A DNA stretch of 18,304 nt from DASYQV01 sp036005125 (GCA_036005125.1 DASYQV010000229.1:1-18304); one strand, 5' to 3'; positions 1-8,030 are shown, counted from the stretch's first letter. The notes: generated by a model from the sequence alone, not told the origin. Program-made: numbers and translations.

Positions 1-94
1 CGAGCGCGGAATACGGTCCAAGCGCAAGCGCGCCAGCGCCAATGGCGGCCTGCTCGAGAAACTCTCTGCGCGATACGCGGCGTCTGTCTGCCAT
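1..94 (-). CDS. Tat-exported protein, N-terminal fragment (cut by window edge)
   Basis: Only the first 31 codons lie in the window. The minus-strand reading from the ATG at 92-94 begins MADRRRVSRREFLEQAAIGA and continues GALALGPYSAL. This is a typical twin-arginine signal: the S-R-R-E-F-L motif at residues 8-13 followed by an alanine/glycine/leucine-rich hydrophobic stretch. A strong ribosome binding site, GGGAGG, sits seven bases upstream of the ATG on the minus strand, which fixes the start. The mature protein is outside the window, so its function is unknown. Proteins with this kind of N-terminus are folded in the cytoplasm, often around a cofactor or metal, before export. It lies on the same strand as the phosphotriesterase-like gene, 311 bases downstream of it. 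Confidence 0.75.
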   Translation of the reverse strand, partial: MADRRRVSRREFLEQAAIGAGALALGPYSAL

Positions 95-405
95 GCGTGT
101 GCCTCCCGCGCGCGTCCTACAAGTCCGATACCACTGGGAGGTCACGTGCGGGCGGGCGCTTGGTCATTCGCCCGCCGGAAAGGTCGTCGCGATCCAACAC
201 CTGAGAGCGTTCCATGCCCGATCTTCGCTCGACCTCTCACGCGAGAACCTGAGCTGGATGGGACCAGAGGGCGCGGAGTCAGCGGAGGCTGCCGGGGAGG
301 GTTTCAACGCCGAGCTCGCCGAGCTCCGTTTCTCTGCGCCTTGTGTGGAACCGTTGCCTCCGTCTTCTCCGTTCCCTCTCCGACGCTCGGGCCGAGCCGC
401 GTGTC
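95..405. other. gene-free stretch with one repeat copy
   Basis: No convincing gene in either strand. Codon patterns are poor and the open frames have no domain resemblance. The part at about 265-340 matches the left arm of the long hairpin at 8508-8623: both contain a TTTCAAC-C-CCGAG-TCGCCGA-CTC type string preceded by GCGGAG units. The minus-strand end next to 95 holds the ribosome binding site of the truncated Tat gene. Confidence 0.5.
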
Positions 406-1515
406 CTACGTCGTCGGCTTCGGCACGAACGCGAGGAAGCGTCGCGGGTTGTCGACGGTGATCTTGTGGATGATGTCCTCCTTGACGCCTGCGTATCGCA
501 TCTTCGGCACGAAGTTCACGAACGCGGACCCGAGCCCGACGCCGTGATTCGCCTTGAGCTCGTCGGTGCTGGCGAAGTCGGACGACAGCATCACATGGTC
601 CTCGAAGCCCGCGTCGAGGACGGCGAGCAGCATCTCGAGCTTCTTGGAGTCGCCTTGCGTGATCCGCCGGCCGACGGTATCGAAGCCAAGGAACGCGCCG
701 CGCTTCGCCAGCGCCTTGTGCGTCTCGGCCTTCGGGTCGTCGGTGATGTCCGCGAGATGGCCGATGGCGACGAGCCGCGGATTCACGCCGGCCGCCTCGA
801 TGATATCGAGCTGCTCGAGCGCGCATGACCGGCAGCCCTCGTGCGGCGTGTGCGTGAAGAGCGGCAGGCCGGCCCGCAGATGGACCTTGCAGCACGCGCG
901 CAGCACCTTGCGTTCGTCGGGATGCATCTTCATCGAAGAGCCGATTTCGCCGAGCGCGCCCCACCGCTCGGCCGCTGCGTCGCGGAGAAAGTCATCCGCG
1001 ATCTGATCTTCGGTCTGCGTTGCGACCTGGGGCGGGTAGCGCGGCTGCGTGTGGTACCCGCCGGCAACGACAATGTGCATGCCCGAGCGCGTCGCAATCG
1101 CCAGCAGGTGCTCGATGTTCTGACCGAGATCCTTCGTGCCGGCGTTGACGATGCAGCTCACGCCGTCCTTGCCGGTGGCCTTCAGCTCCTCGACCATCAG
1201 GTTGATGTCCGACCCCAGCGGAGTGACGGGCTCCTTCGGCGGCGGCTGCCAGGACGGAACGGGATCGCGGATGGAGATGTGCTCGTGAAAGAGCGTCGCG
1301 CCCTTGCCCAGCGTGTCGGGCGGCACGTCCTTCAGTATGGTCCGTATGATGGCCCCCTTGGGGAAGCTCACCTTCGAGCCGCGTCGGGCGCCGGCCTGCG
1401 CGGCGAACGCGAGGTCTTCGTGCAGCCCCGCCAGGATTCCGGCGCCGGCCCCGAGCAGTCGAACCGCTTCCCGGCGGCTCAATCCCGTTGAATGAGATCC
1501 GCGCTGCATGCTCAT
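406..1515 (-). CDS. Tat-exported phosphotriesterase-family metallohydrolase
   Basis: A 369-residue amidohydrolase-superfamily protein of the phosphotriesterase (PTE) family. Known members are binuclear-metal TIM barrels that hydrolyse lactones, phosphotriesters or related esters; the substrate here cannot be read from sequence. Residues 12-40 are a twin-arginine signal (LSRREAVRLLGAGAG), so the enzyme is probably periplasmic. Likely metal ligands are H77 and H79 (FHEH), H222 (FTHTPH), H253 (IGHLAD) and D313 (SSDFAS). The bridging position carries E190 in GEIG rather than the carbamylated lysine of true PTEs. This places it with the PTE-homology (php-like) branch. The start at 1515 is supported by GGGGAGG five bases upstream; a second in-frame ATG follows two codons later. 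It is divergent from the DUF4440 gene across 157 bases, which probably hold both promoters. Confidence 0.88.
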   Translation of the reverse strand: MSMQRGSHSTGLSRREAVRLLGAGAGILAGLHEDLAFAAQAGARRGSKVSFPKGAIIRTILKDVPPDTLGKGATLFHEHISIRDPVPSWQPPPKEPVTPLGSDINLMVEELKATGKDGVSCIVNAGTKDLGQNIEHLLAIATRSGMHIVVAGGYHTQPRYPPQVATQTEDQIADDFLRDAAAERWGALGEIGSSMKMHPDERKVLRACCKVHLRAGLPLFTHTPHEGCRSCALEQLDIIEAAGVNPRLVAIGHLADITDDPKAETHKALAKRGAFLGFDTVGRRITQGDSKKLEMLLAVLDAGFEDHVMLSSDFASTDELKANHGVGLGSAFVNFVPKMRYAGVKEDIIHKITVDNPRRFLAFVPKPTT

Positions 1516-1672
1516 CTGATCCTCCCCTGAAGACGTCTCCGCGTGCCCCGCGTTCTCTGCGTTTCAGTCGTACCCTCGTGCTACGATGCCCACCAAACCG
1601 CGGCGCACGTCGTGGTGCCCGGAGCCGGATGCAAGAGTGATGCGCCCAATCGACCACGAAAGGGATGTTGCC

Positions 1673-2131
1673 ATGAGATGGCTGCGTCAGTTGTTATGCT
1701 GCATTCTCGCGCTCGCCGGCGCCGTGACGGCGTCCGCGTCGCAGAACAAGCCGGTGAAGTCGGATCAGGAGATCCTGATCGAGCTCGAGCAGCAATGGAA
1801 CGAGGCGTTCTATCACAAGAACCTGTCCTTCATCCAGAGCGTCCTCGCCGACGAGTTCATCGCGACGTACGACGATGGCACGCGGGGCAACAAGGCAAAG
1901 GAACTGGAGCTCGCGGCCTCGTTCAACCAGCACGTGGAGTCGTCCATCCAGGACGAGTTCACCGTCAAGGTATACAAGGATACGGCGGTCGTCTGGTTCA
2001 CGCTGCGCCTGGTCGGGATGCGTCAGGGGCAGAAGGCAGAAGTGACGCTTCGCTACACGGATGTCTGGGTGTGGCGCAACGACCGGTGGCAGTGCGTGTC
2101 GACCCAGAGCACGAAGGTGAGCGCGAAGTGA
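1673..2131 (+). CDS. secreted DUF4440 / SnoaL-like (NTF2-fold) protein
   Basis: A 152-residue protein of the NTF2-like superfamily. An N-terminal signal peptide (MRWLRQLLCCILALAGAVTA, likely cut after ASA at 21-23) is followed by a helix typical of DUF4440 (ELEQQWNEAFYHKNLSFIQS, residues 38-57). Next come the DEFIATYDDGT segment and a closing beta strand RYTDVWVWRNDRWQCVSTQS. Such domains are small ligand-binding or catalytic cone folds, and no specific reaction can be assigned. The frame is open upstream to an ATG at 1586, but I prefer the ATG at 1673. It alone gives a signal peptide at the N-terminus and has an AAAGGGA ribosome binding site seven bases away, whereas the upstream 29 residues look non-coding. 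It converges on the receptor gene. Confidence 0.82.
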   Translation: MRWLRQLLCCILALAGAVTASASQNKPVKSDQEILIELEQQWNEAFYHKNLSFIQSVLADEFIATYDDGTRGNKAKELELAASFNQHVESSIQDEFTVKVYKDTAVVWFTLRLVGMRQGQKAEVTLRYTDVWVWRNDRWQCVSTQSTKVSAK

Positions 2132-2141
2132 TCGTAAATGT

Positions 2142-2174
2142 GATCATTTCAGATATCTGCAATATCAAATGATC
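2142..2174. terminator. hairpin between convergent genes
   Basis: The arms GATCATTT (2142-2149) and AAATGATC (2167-2174) pair perfectly. An inner GATAT/ATATC pair extends the stem after a two-base bulge, and the loop is CTGCA. The hairpin sits in the 53-base gap between two convergent stop codons and could serve both genes as a terminator. It is AT-rich and lacks a T run on either strand, so a role in termination or mRNA 3'-end protection is inference. Confidence 0.4.
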
Positions 2175-2184
2175 CAATGGGGCG

Positions 2185-5100
2185 TCAGAAGTCCACCTGC
2201 ACCCCGAACTTCGCAAAGCGGCCGGGCAGGATGATGAACGGCTGCTGCCACGCCGGTCCGTACCGCTGGTTCAGATTGAGAACCGGACTGACGTTGAACA
2301 GGTTGTAGAGATCCACCATTGCCCTGATGTTGGTCCGGTTCAGCCTGACCGACTTGGTTACGCGGAAATCAACCTGGTTCAACCGATCGCCGTACATCGA
2401 GCCGGGTTCGACCAGTTGGACGGTTGCCGTCCCGGCGGCGCCCGCCGCGAGATCACGACCGAGCGACGGCGCGATCTGCGAGCTCGGCACCACGGACGTC
2501 GCCACGATCTGCGTGCCGGGAATGCTCTGAATCGTCGCGCTCACCTGAAGGCCCCACACGAGCGGATACGACCCACTGAGCTTCAGCTCAGTCAGGAACG
2601 GCGGCGCCACGCGGCAGAACATCGTGCTCGGCGACGGCAGCCCCGAGAGGCTCGAGATCAGCGATGTCGGCAGGCCTGACGTGAAGAACGGGAGTATGGC
2701 CGCAGGGAGATCCACCTTGGCGATGACATCGCAGAGGTCGGTGACCTCGCGACCGATGTTTACCCCGCCCTGCAGGATCGCTCCACGCGGAAGCCGCGCG
2801 TTCAGCGTGAGGTCGACGCCGTGGTAGACGTCGCGGATGTTGCCGTAGTTCTTGCCGAACGTCACGAAGTTGTCGACGCGTCCGAACTTCGAAGGATTGA
2901 TGTCGTACAACCCGCAGAGCTGGTTTCCACCGCCGCCGGGCAGCCGCGGATCGACCGGCACCGTGATGCAGAAGGGATCGTAATCGGACGGCGACACGGC
3001 CCGATTGTCGTTGACCAGGAAATTGCCGTACCAGCGGTGGAAGTAGATGGCGTTCGCGGACGCACCGGGCCACAGCTGGTGCTGGATCCCGACCGAGGTC
3101 TCCCAGTTGTAGTGGCGCTTGCCGAACCCGCGGAGCACATCCTCGTCGTAGGTGGTGCTGACGAGATTCGCCTGTCCGAAGTTGCGGTTCGAGAGCGGAC
3201 CGCACTCGCCGTTTGCATCGGGGTTGAGGAGATCGCAGGTCGGCTCGTAATCGCCGTTCGCATCGGTCCAGGCGCGCGAGGCCGTGTCGACGACCGTATT
3301 CTGCGGATTCTTGGCCTGCGCGGCGCCCGCGCCCTCGCCCCCGAGGTATCTGCTCAGGCTCACCTTGAGCGCCGTCCTGCCATTGCCGAAGAGATCGAAT
3401 GAGGCACCGAGTCGGGGAGTGAGGTCGTGCCAAGCTGCCACGCCCGGTATCGCCGGATAATGGCGCTCCGGCACGAACGTGCCGGCCGGGAGATCATGGG
3501 CAGGGACGAACGCGTTCAGGTACGTATACCGCAGCCCCAGGTTCAGCGTCAGCCGGTCGACCGTCCACTGGTCCTGCGCATACAAACCGACGTCGGCCTT
3601 CAGGCGATTCCGGTATTTGAGCGGCGTGGCCCGGAGTATCACCGTGCGCGGAACGCCATCGAAGAACTGATAGGTCATGTCGCGGTTGACCTGAAAGTCC
3701 GTGTACGGACGTCCGTGCAGGAACGTCGTGCCGACCCGGAATGCATGCGAGCCGGTGATGTAGGACGCGGCGAGCGTTCCGTAGTACGACTCGGCACGGT
3801 AGGCATCGTCGTGGTCCCGCCCGTTGAATTGCGTCGGCGAGCGATACGTGAAGTTCGTCCGGAGCTCGGTCACGGAGATGACGTCCGGCCCCACGCCAGG
3901 CTGCGGCGCGCCGTTCCAGTTCATCGTGTTCCGCGAGAACCCTCCCTCGAGGAAAAGCTTGTTGCTGAGCGTATTGCTCCATTTGGCCTGGAAATAGGTG
4001 TTCGGCGAGGAATTGGTGAACACCGTCGCTTCAGGCGAAGTGTTGCCGACGGCCGCATAACTGCCGATGCCCGAATAGCAGATGCACTGATCCTGACGCT
4101 CTACGGCGAACGTGAGCTTGTTCTTCGTGTTGACCTGCCATGTCACCCGGCCGTTGATGCTGCGATGCAGGTTCTGCTCGTACGCCGGGCGGTTCAGATC
4201 CGGTGTATAGGTCCACGCCAGCGGCGTCGCGTTGAAGTAGCGGCCCGCCACGTAATTCTCATTTCCCCATCGCCGGTACGCGGCGTGAAACCACACCTTG
4301 TCCTGCTTGATAGGGCCTCCCGCGGCGCCATTGAGATCCCACACGCCTTTGAGCGTGGTCACGGTCTGCAGCCCGCGAGCCCGCAGTTCGTCGGTCAGGT
4401 TGTTGCTCTGCAGGTCTCCGTTGGAACCGTTGGCGACGAACGTGCCCCTGAAGACGTTGCCCCCTTCCTTGGGGATCACGTTGATGACGACGCCGCCGGT
4501 TTCGCTCTGGATGGCGAGATTACCCACCTCCATGCTGATTTCGTGGACGGCAGCCGGGTTGAAGAAGATGGACTGAGACCCGCCGCCCGCAGTGCCCACG
4601 GTGTTCACGTTGTTGGTGCGCATTCCGTCATAGAAGATGTGCTGGTCGGCAGCGCGACCGCCGTGGATGGCCGTCCCGAGCGGCTGGTCGCCGACCGTGC
4701 CGCCCACGTCGTGGTTGCTGAGGCCAGCCGTCATTCCCGGGATGAGCGCGGCCACGCTCTGGATGGACTTCGCGCTGGGCAGGTTCTCGAGCACCTCGGT
4801 CGAGATCAACCGCTGCTGGACCACGTTCTGCACGTCCACCACCGGGCTTTGTCCTGACACGGTCACCGTCTCTTCGAGCCCGCCAACCCGGAGCTCCGCA
4901 TTCACCGTCGCGGTGAAGTTCGAGGTCAGCTCGAGGCCTTCCCGCTTGACGATGGTGAAGCCAGGCAGCATGAACGTCACGGTGTAGGTTCCTGGCCGCA
5001 GATCGACGATGCGGTAGAGGCCCTGGTCGTCGGTGACCACCGTGCGCACCTTCTCGATCAGCGCTGGACTGGCTGCTTCAACCGTGACACCCGGCAGCAC

Positions 5101-5223
5101 GCCACCAGTGGTATCTCTCACCACCCCGGCAATGCCGCTACCTTGCGCCGAGGCAAGTGTCGGTAGGACGAGAGCGAGGACGAACGTCGTCGCAAACGCT
5201 CCAATCGAGCCGTTTCTGAGCAT
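2185..5223 (-). CDS. TonB-dependent outer-membrane receptor, Oar-like, with carboxypeptidase-regulatory-like domain
   Basis: A 1012-residue outer-membrane protein. Residues 1-26 are a Sec signal peptide ending ASA|Q. Residues about 29-115 form a carboxypeptidase-D-regulatory-like beta-sandwich (GIAGVVRDTTGGVLPGVTVE, then GLYRIVDLRPGTYTVTFMLP). The plug domain follows from about residue 120 (EETVTVSGQSPVVDVQNVVQ, ENLPSAKSIQSVAALIPGMT), then a long beta barrel rich in aromatic strands. The chain ends in phenylalanine (GVQVDF), as outer-membrane barrels do. Length and layout match the Oar-like receptors that are much expanded in Acidobacteriota, and the ligand is unknown. The start has GGAG six bases upstream. 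Upstream on the same strand, 406 bases away, is the sugar dehydrogenase gene. That gap holds repeats, so co-transcription is uncertain. Confidence 0.93.
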   Translation of the reverse strand: MLRNGSIGAFATTFVLALVLPTLASAQGSGIAGVVRDTTGGVLPGVTVEAASPALIEKVRTVVTDDQGLYRIVDLRPGTYTVTFMLPGFTIVKREGLELTSNFTATVNAELRVGGLEETVTVSGQSPVVDVQNVVQQRLISTEVLENLPSAKSIQSVAALIPGMTAGLSNHDVGGTVGDQPLGTAIHGGRAADQHIFYDGMRTNNVNTVGTAGGGSQSIFFNPAAVHEISMEVGNLAIQSETGGVVINVIPKEGGNVFRGTFVANGSNGDLQSNNLTDELRARGLQTVTTLKGVWDLNGAAGGPIKQDKVWFHAAYRRWGNENYVAGRYFNATPLAWTYTPDLNRPAYEQNLHRSINGRVTWQVNTKNKLTFAVERQDQCICYSGIGSYAAVGNTSPEATVFTNSSPNTYFQAKWSNTLSNKLFLEGGFSRNTMNWNGAPQPGVGPDVISVTELRTNFTYRSPTQFNGRDHDDAYRAESYYGTLAASYITGSHAFRVGTTFLHGRPYTDFQVNRDMTYQFFDGVPRTVILRATPLKYRNRLKADVGLYAQDQWTVDRLTLNLGLRYTYLNAFVPAHDLPAGTFVPERHYPAIPGVAAWHDLTPRLGASFDLFGNGRTALKVSLSRYLGGEGAGAAQAKNPQNTVVDTASRAWTDANGDYEPTCDLLNPDANGECGPLSNRNFGQANLVSTTYDEDVLRGFGKRHYNWETSVGIQHQLWPGASANAIYFHRWYGNFLVNDNRAVSPSDYDPFCITVPVDPRLPGGGGNQLCGLYDINPSKFGRVDNFVTFGKNYGNIRDVYHGVDLTLNARLPRGAILQGGVNIGREVTDLCDVIAKVDLPAAILPFFTSGLPTSLISSLSGLPSPSTMFCRVAPPFLTELKLSGSYPLVWGLQVSATIQSIPGTQIVATSVVPSSQIAPSLGRDLAAGAAGTATVQLVEPGSMYGDRLNQVDFRVTKSVRLNRTNIRAMVDLYNLFNVSPVLNLNQRYGPAWQQPFIILPGRFAKFGVQVDF

Positions 5224-5366
5224 GGCCTTCTCCGTGATTCATGAGAGCGCGAACGAGAAAGGGTTACCACGCGTTTGGGCTCTTGCGCCCGACCCTGGAC
5301 ATTAGTTCAAGACCAGCCGGTGGTTGCACGGTACGAGAGAGCCGCCGCTCACCGCGCGGGTCGCGC

Positions 5367-5459
5367 TTACGCGCCCGCGTCGAGCGCCGCACGGATCTGC
5401 GCCTCGGCATGGCGGTTCGGGACGACCGGCACATGGCCGCTGTTCGGGAAAACATTCTC
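5367..5459 (-). pseudogene. possible 3' remnant of a lost gene
   Basis: The minus-strand frame ending at the TAA at 5367-5369 reads ENVFPNSGHVPVVPNRHAEA followed by QIRAALDAGA. It has natural-looking composition and a GC-rich third position, unlike the frames around it. The NSGHVP string resembles the catalytic-histidine region near the C-terminus of alpha/beta hydrolases (TAP-like tails), but 30 residues are too few to be sure. Upstream the frame runs into repeat sequence with no start codon. I read it as the tail of a gene whose body was lost; chance coding-like sequence is the alternative. Confidence 0.3.
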
Positions 5460-5530
5460 GGCGTCCTTTGCGCGCTCGGCGTTTAGATCGTCTCGGCGAT
5501 CTCCATTTCCCGTCTGCGATTCAATCACAG

Positions 5531-5570
5531 ATCACGAATATTCATGATTCGTGATTCATGATTCATGATT
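5531..5570. repeat. short GATTCAT repeat block with hairpin
   Basis: The arms ATCACGAAT (5531-5539) and ATTCGTGAT (5547-5555) form a perfect nine-base-pair hairpin with a seven-base loop. It is followed by reiterated GATTCATG/ATTCATGATT units to about 5570. It is strikingly AT-rich against the local base composition. No function is evident. Confidence 0.55.
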
Positions 5571-5629
5571 TGGGCTGAGATCGTCTCGGCGTTCTCTTCT
5601 ATCGCTCGGGCGAAGCAGCGCGGACGCCT

Positions 5630-6910
5630 TCAGTCCACCTCGGCGGGCTCGATCCTCAGGAGGGCCCCATCGAGATCGTCGTTGCCGGCGTTCCGCATCT
5701 CGGTCAACACGTACAAGAGGCCGTCCGGGCCCTGCCGCACAATGCGAAAACGGACGCCCAGTTGATTGAGGATCGAGAGTGGACGCCCGATGACGTTTCC
5801 TTCCTTGTTGATCCGGAGCAGTTGGAGCTGCTTGCTTCCAAGCCCGCTGACGATGAGCATTCCTCTCCACCCCGGGAAACGGGTGCCTGTGTAGAACAGA
5901 ATATTCGTCGGGTTGACCGACGGGCTCCAGAAGAACCGCGGCATCTCCATCCCCGGCCGCCACCAGGGCTCGGACGACACGGGAAGACCCGTGTAGTTGC
6001 GGCCCATCGAGACAAGCGGCCAGCCGTAATTCCGGCCGGGATGAAGCACGTTGAGCTCATCGCCCCCCAGCGGTCCGAACTCACATTCCCAGAGCTCGCC
6101 GGTCTCCGGATGAAATGCAAGCCCGTATGCGTTACGGTGCCCGTACGAATAAATCTCCGGCTTGGCGCGGGCGCGGCCGACGAACGGATTGTCCTTGGGG
6201 ACCGTCCCGTCGTCCCGCAGCCTGAGTACCTTCCCCGCGTGATCGTTCAGGTTCTGCGCGCGCATCCGCACCGTCGCGTCATCCCCCAGCACCCGCGTAT
6301 CGCGATCGCCCACGGTGACGTACAGCAGGCCGTCCGGCCCGAACAACATCCGGCCGCCGAACGTACCTCCGCCTTCAGAGGCCGAGGGTCCGCCGAGGTC
6401 CCACGCGTCGGCGACGAAGATGTCGCGCATCTCGACGACCTCCGTGCCGGTAAAACGGCCGCGTGCCAGCGCAAGCGTGACGCCGCGATCGCCGTCCTTC
6501 GAGTAGGTGAGGTAGATGTACTGGTTCTTCGTGAACTCCGGATGCAGCGCCACGTCGTTCAGGCCGCCGATAAAGGTCGGATTCAATTTCGGCACGCCGC
6601 GGATCGGCGTCGGGTCGAGTACTCCGTCCCGGATGATCCGAAGGCGCCCCGGCCGCTCGGTGATCAACATGCTGCGACCATCGGGGAGGAAGGTGAGGCC
6701 CCACGGATGGGACAGCCCGGCTGCCAGAGGAACAACCCGAAGCCGCTGCTGGTTCTCGGTCACCACCACAAGCGGCTTGTCGGGCGGCCCGCCGATGACG
6801 GGCGATGGTGCCGCGGACGATGGAGCGGCAACCTGTTGCGCGGCGCCCGCTCCGTGGGCGAGGACGATCACGAGCGACAACAGCAAGGCGGGAAACAGGC
6901 GCCAAATCAT
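5630..6910 (-). CDS. secreted PQQ-type glucose/sorbosone (aldose sugar) dehydrogenase family protein
   Basis: A 426-residue six-bladed beta-propeller protein of the GSDH family (soluble PQQ-dependent aldose sugar dehydrogenases). Known members oxidise sugars in the periplasm with pyrroloquinoline quinone; the substrate here is unproven. A Sec signal peptide spans residues 1 to about 24. Family blocks are SHPWGLTFLPDGRSMLITER (67-86), GGLNDVALHPEF (115-126), GGRMLFGPDGLLYVTVGDR (185-203), NLNDHAGKVLRLRDDGTVP (220-238), YSYGHRNAYGLAFHPETGEL (254-273) and GGDELNVLHPGRNYGWP (282-298). These cover the propeller and the GHRN segment near the PQQ site. The start has GAGGAG about five bases upstream. 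No PQQ biosynthesis genes are in the window. Confidence 0.9.
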   Translation of the reverse strand: MIWRLFPALLLSLVIVLAHGAGAAQQVAAPSSAAPSPVIGGPPDKPLVVVTENQQRLRVVPLAAGLSHPWGLTFLPDGRSMLITERPGRLRIIRDGVLDPTPIRGVPKLNPTFIGGLNDVALHPEFTKNQYIYLTYSKDGDRGVTLALARGRFTGTEVVEMRDIFVADAWDLGGPSASEGGGTFGGRMLFGPDGLLYVTVGDRDTRVLGDDATVRMRAQNLNDHAGKVLRLRDDGTVPKDNPFVGRARAKPEIYSYGHRNAYGLAFHPETGELWECEFGPLGGDELNVLHPGRNYGWPLVSMGRNYTGLPVSSEPWWRPGMEMPRFFWSPSVNPTNILFYTGTRFPGWRGMLIVSGLGSKQLQLLRINKEGNVIGRPLSILNQLGVRFRIVRQGPDGLLYVLTEMRNAGNDDLDGALLRIEPAEVD

Positions 6911-6928
6911 GACGACTCCTCACGGCCT

Positions 6929-6977
6929 GTTATGCGGACGAAACGCGGATTTTGTACTCATTGCGGGACCGCATAAC
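6929..6977. repeat. GTTATGCGG/CCGCATAAC hairpin repeat, copy A
   Basis: Perfect nine-base arms, GTTATGCGG (6929-6937) and CCGCATAAC (6969-6977), extend by CC/GG past one T-G pair to twelve. The interior includes CGCGGATTTTGTA. A second copy at 13294-13348 has the same arms, nearly the same span and a related interior in the same orientation. Copy A lies just upstream of the sugar dehydrogenase start, so it could fall within that gene's leader. Confidence 0.6.
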
Positions 6978-6983
6978 GGGCCA

Positions 6984-7062
6984 GGCGCGCCAAGCGCGCC
7001 AAAAAACTGTGCTACCCAGGCGAGGGCTCTGCCGGGCTATCACGGGCAGAGCCCTTGACTGG
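6984..7062. repeat. nested palindromic dispersed repeat, copy 1
   Basis: It begins with the small hairpin GGCGCGC-CAA-GCGCGCC (6984-7000), then AAAAAACTG. A larger inverted pair follows: CCAGGCGAGGGCTCTGCC (7016-7033) against GGCAGAGCCCTTGACTGG (7045-7062), matching at 16 of 18 positions. Copies 2 (12120-12241) and 3 (about 17553-17626, inverted) share the same parts in the same order. The element overlaps the last 16 codons and the stop of the acetyltransferase gene. Confidence 0.7.
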
Positions 7063-7557
7063 TTCCGCGGCAACCTGACGCAGCGCGTCTCCGGTGAGCC
7101 GGAAGACCGTCCACTCGTCCATCGCCCGCGCGCCAAGGCCTCGATAGAAACGTCGCGCCGGCTCATTCCAGTCGAGCACCGACCATTCCATTCGTCCGCA
7201 GCCGCGCTCGACGGCGATTGTCGCCACACAGGCGAGCAGCCGCCGTCCGAAACCCTGGTTGCGCCACTCCGGCACGACGAAGAGGTCCTCCAGGTACATG
7301 CCCGGACGGCCGAGAAAGGTCGAGAAGTTGTGGAAGAACACCGCGAAGCCGACAGGCACCTGACCGGCGTAGCCGATGATGACTTCCGCCGCAGGACGGC
7401 GGCCGAACAACGATTCGCGGAGTCCGGACTCGGTCGCCACCACTTCATGTGAGAGCTGCTCGTAGTCCGCCAGTCCTTTGATCATGCGGAGTATGAGACC
7501 GACGTCGTCCTCGGTCGCTCGCTCGACGCGAAACGGCACTGGCCCGCTGGCTTTCAT
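7012..7557 (-). CDS. GNAT acetyltransferase, diamine/polyamine N-acetyltransferase-like
   Basis: A 181-residue GNAT-fold protein resembling the spermidine/spermine and thialysine acetyltransferase group. It would transfer acetyl from acetyl-CoA to a primary amine in the cytoplasm. The N-terminal strand and helix FRVERATEDDVGLILRMIKG are typical. YLEDLFVVPEWRNQGFGRRL (89-107) contains the acetyl-CoA pyrophosphate loop (RNQGFG, 99-104). MEWSVLDWNEPARRFYRGLG (123-142) is the C-terminal GNAT block, very close to the family pattern VLDWN-A--FY--LGA. Relatives usually end soon after residue 165. The last 16 residues (PVKGSARDSPAEPSPG) and the stop codon are encoded by the dispersed palindromic repeat, so this tail is probably acquired. 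AGGG lies six bases before the ATG, a modest ribosome binding site. Confidence 0.88.
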   Translation of the reverse strand: MKASGPVPFRVERATEDDVGLILRMIKGLADYEQLSHEVVATESGLRESLFGRRPAAEVIIGYAGQVPVGFAVFFHNFSTFLGRPGMYLEDLFVVPEWRNQGFGRRLLACVATIAVERGCGRMEWSVLDWNEPARRFYRGLGARAMDEWTVFRLTGDALRQVAAEPVKGSARDSPAEPSPG

Positions 7558-7682
7558 CAGGCGCCCTGGATTGTCGTGTTGCGGAAGGTGGAGGTCACCC
7601 GGCCGATATGATACTGCCGGGACCTGTCGGGAAGTCAGGGGTCAGAGACGGAAGGTTGTCGCGCACGGTCCCCGCGCGGACT

Positions 7683-8030
7683 TTACGCGGTCGCGTGCCA
7701 GGCCGCCGGAGCCGATCGAACGACCTCGTACGTGCTCTCGTGCGTGTGACGCAGGATACCGCGCACGGAAAGCTCCTCAATCACGCGACCGCACAGTTCG
7801 CCGTCGAACCCGAGCAAGCGTCTCACCTGAGCGTCGGTCAGCGTGAGGCCAGCGGTTGTCGTGAGCTGATGTGTGACGCGCGTGAGCAGTTCCTCTCGTG
7901 CTCCGCTGTCGCGGCGTTCCTGAGCTTCCCACCGGAAAGCGTTGAGGGATTGCACGGCGGCAAAACGTTCAAGACGTGCGCCGCTTCCCCACGAGACATA
8001 CCCGTGTGATTCGGTTCCACAGTGCGCCAT
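7683..8030 (-). CDS. small winged-helix-like protein
   Basis: A 115-residue protein with a C-terminal helix-turn-helix-like region, residues 61-104: GLTLTDAQVRRLLGFDGELC, then GRVIEELSVRGILRHTHEST and YEVV. The pattern of helix, turn, recognition-like helix and beta hairpin (RGILR...YEVV) is that of small winged-helix domains common in Acidobacteriota and Proteobacteria. The N-terminal 40 residues show no recognisable domain. The start at 8030 is supported by AAGGA seven bases upstream. DNA binding is inferred, and no partner is evident. It lies upstream of the acetyltransferase gene on the same strand, 125 bases from that start. Confidence 0.65.
   Translation of the reverse strand: MAHCGTESHGYVSWGSGARLERFAAVQSLNAFRWEAQERRDSGAREELLTRVTHQLTTTAGLTLTDAQVRRLLGFDGELCGRVIEELSVRGILRHTHESTYEVVRSAPAAWHATA

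Larger units (their letters stand above)
5224..5629. other. gene-poor intergenic stretch with repeats and a possible gene remnant
   Basis: This 406-base gap separates the receptor start from the sugar dehydrogenase stop. It contains a possible 3' gene remnant on the minus strand (5367-5459), repeated CTCGGCG/GATCGTCTCGGCG strings at about 5453-5515 and 5575-5597, and a short GATTCAT repeat block with a hairpin at 5531-5570. The receptor ribosome binding site is at its left edge. No complete gene is visible. Confidence 0.5.

Noticed and set aside
1586..1672. 29-residue N-terminal extension of the DUF4440 protein
   Set aside because: It would bury the signal peptide; ATG 1673 has its own ribosome binding site and gives a normal export signal.
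3427..4857. Long plus-strand open frame (476 codons) opposite the receptor
   Set aside because: Arg/Val-rich shadow of the receptor gene, which has full domain support on the minus strand.
5762..6976. Plus-strand open frame of 404 codons
   Set aside because: Antisense shadow of the sugar dehydrogenase; no domain and unnatural composition.
6929..6977. Integron attC site
   Set aside because: The arms GTTATGC and GCATAAC look like core sites, but they come in the wrong order (GTT first, AAC last), and no integrase or cassette structure is seen.
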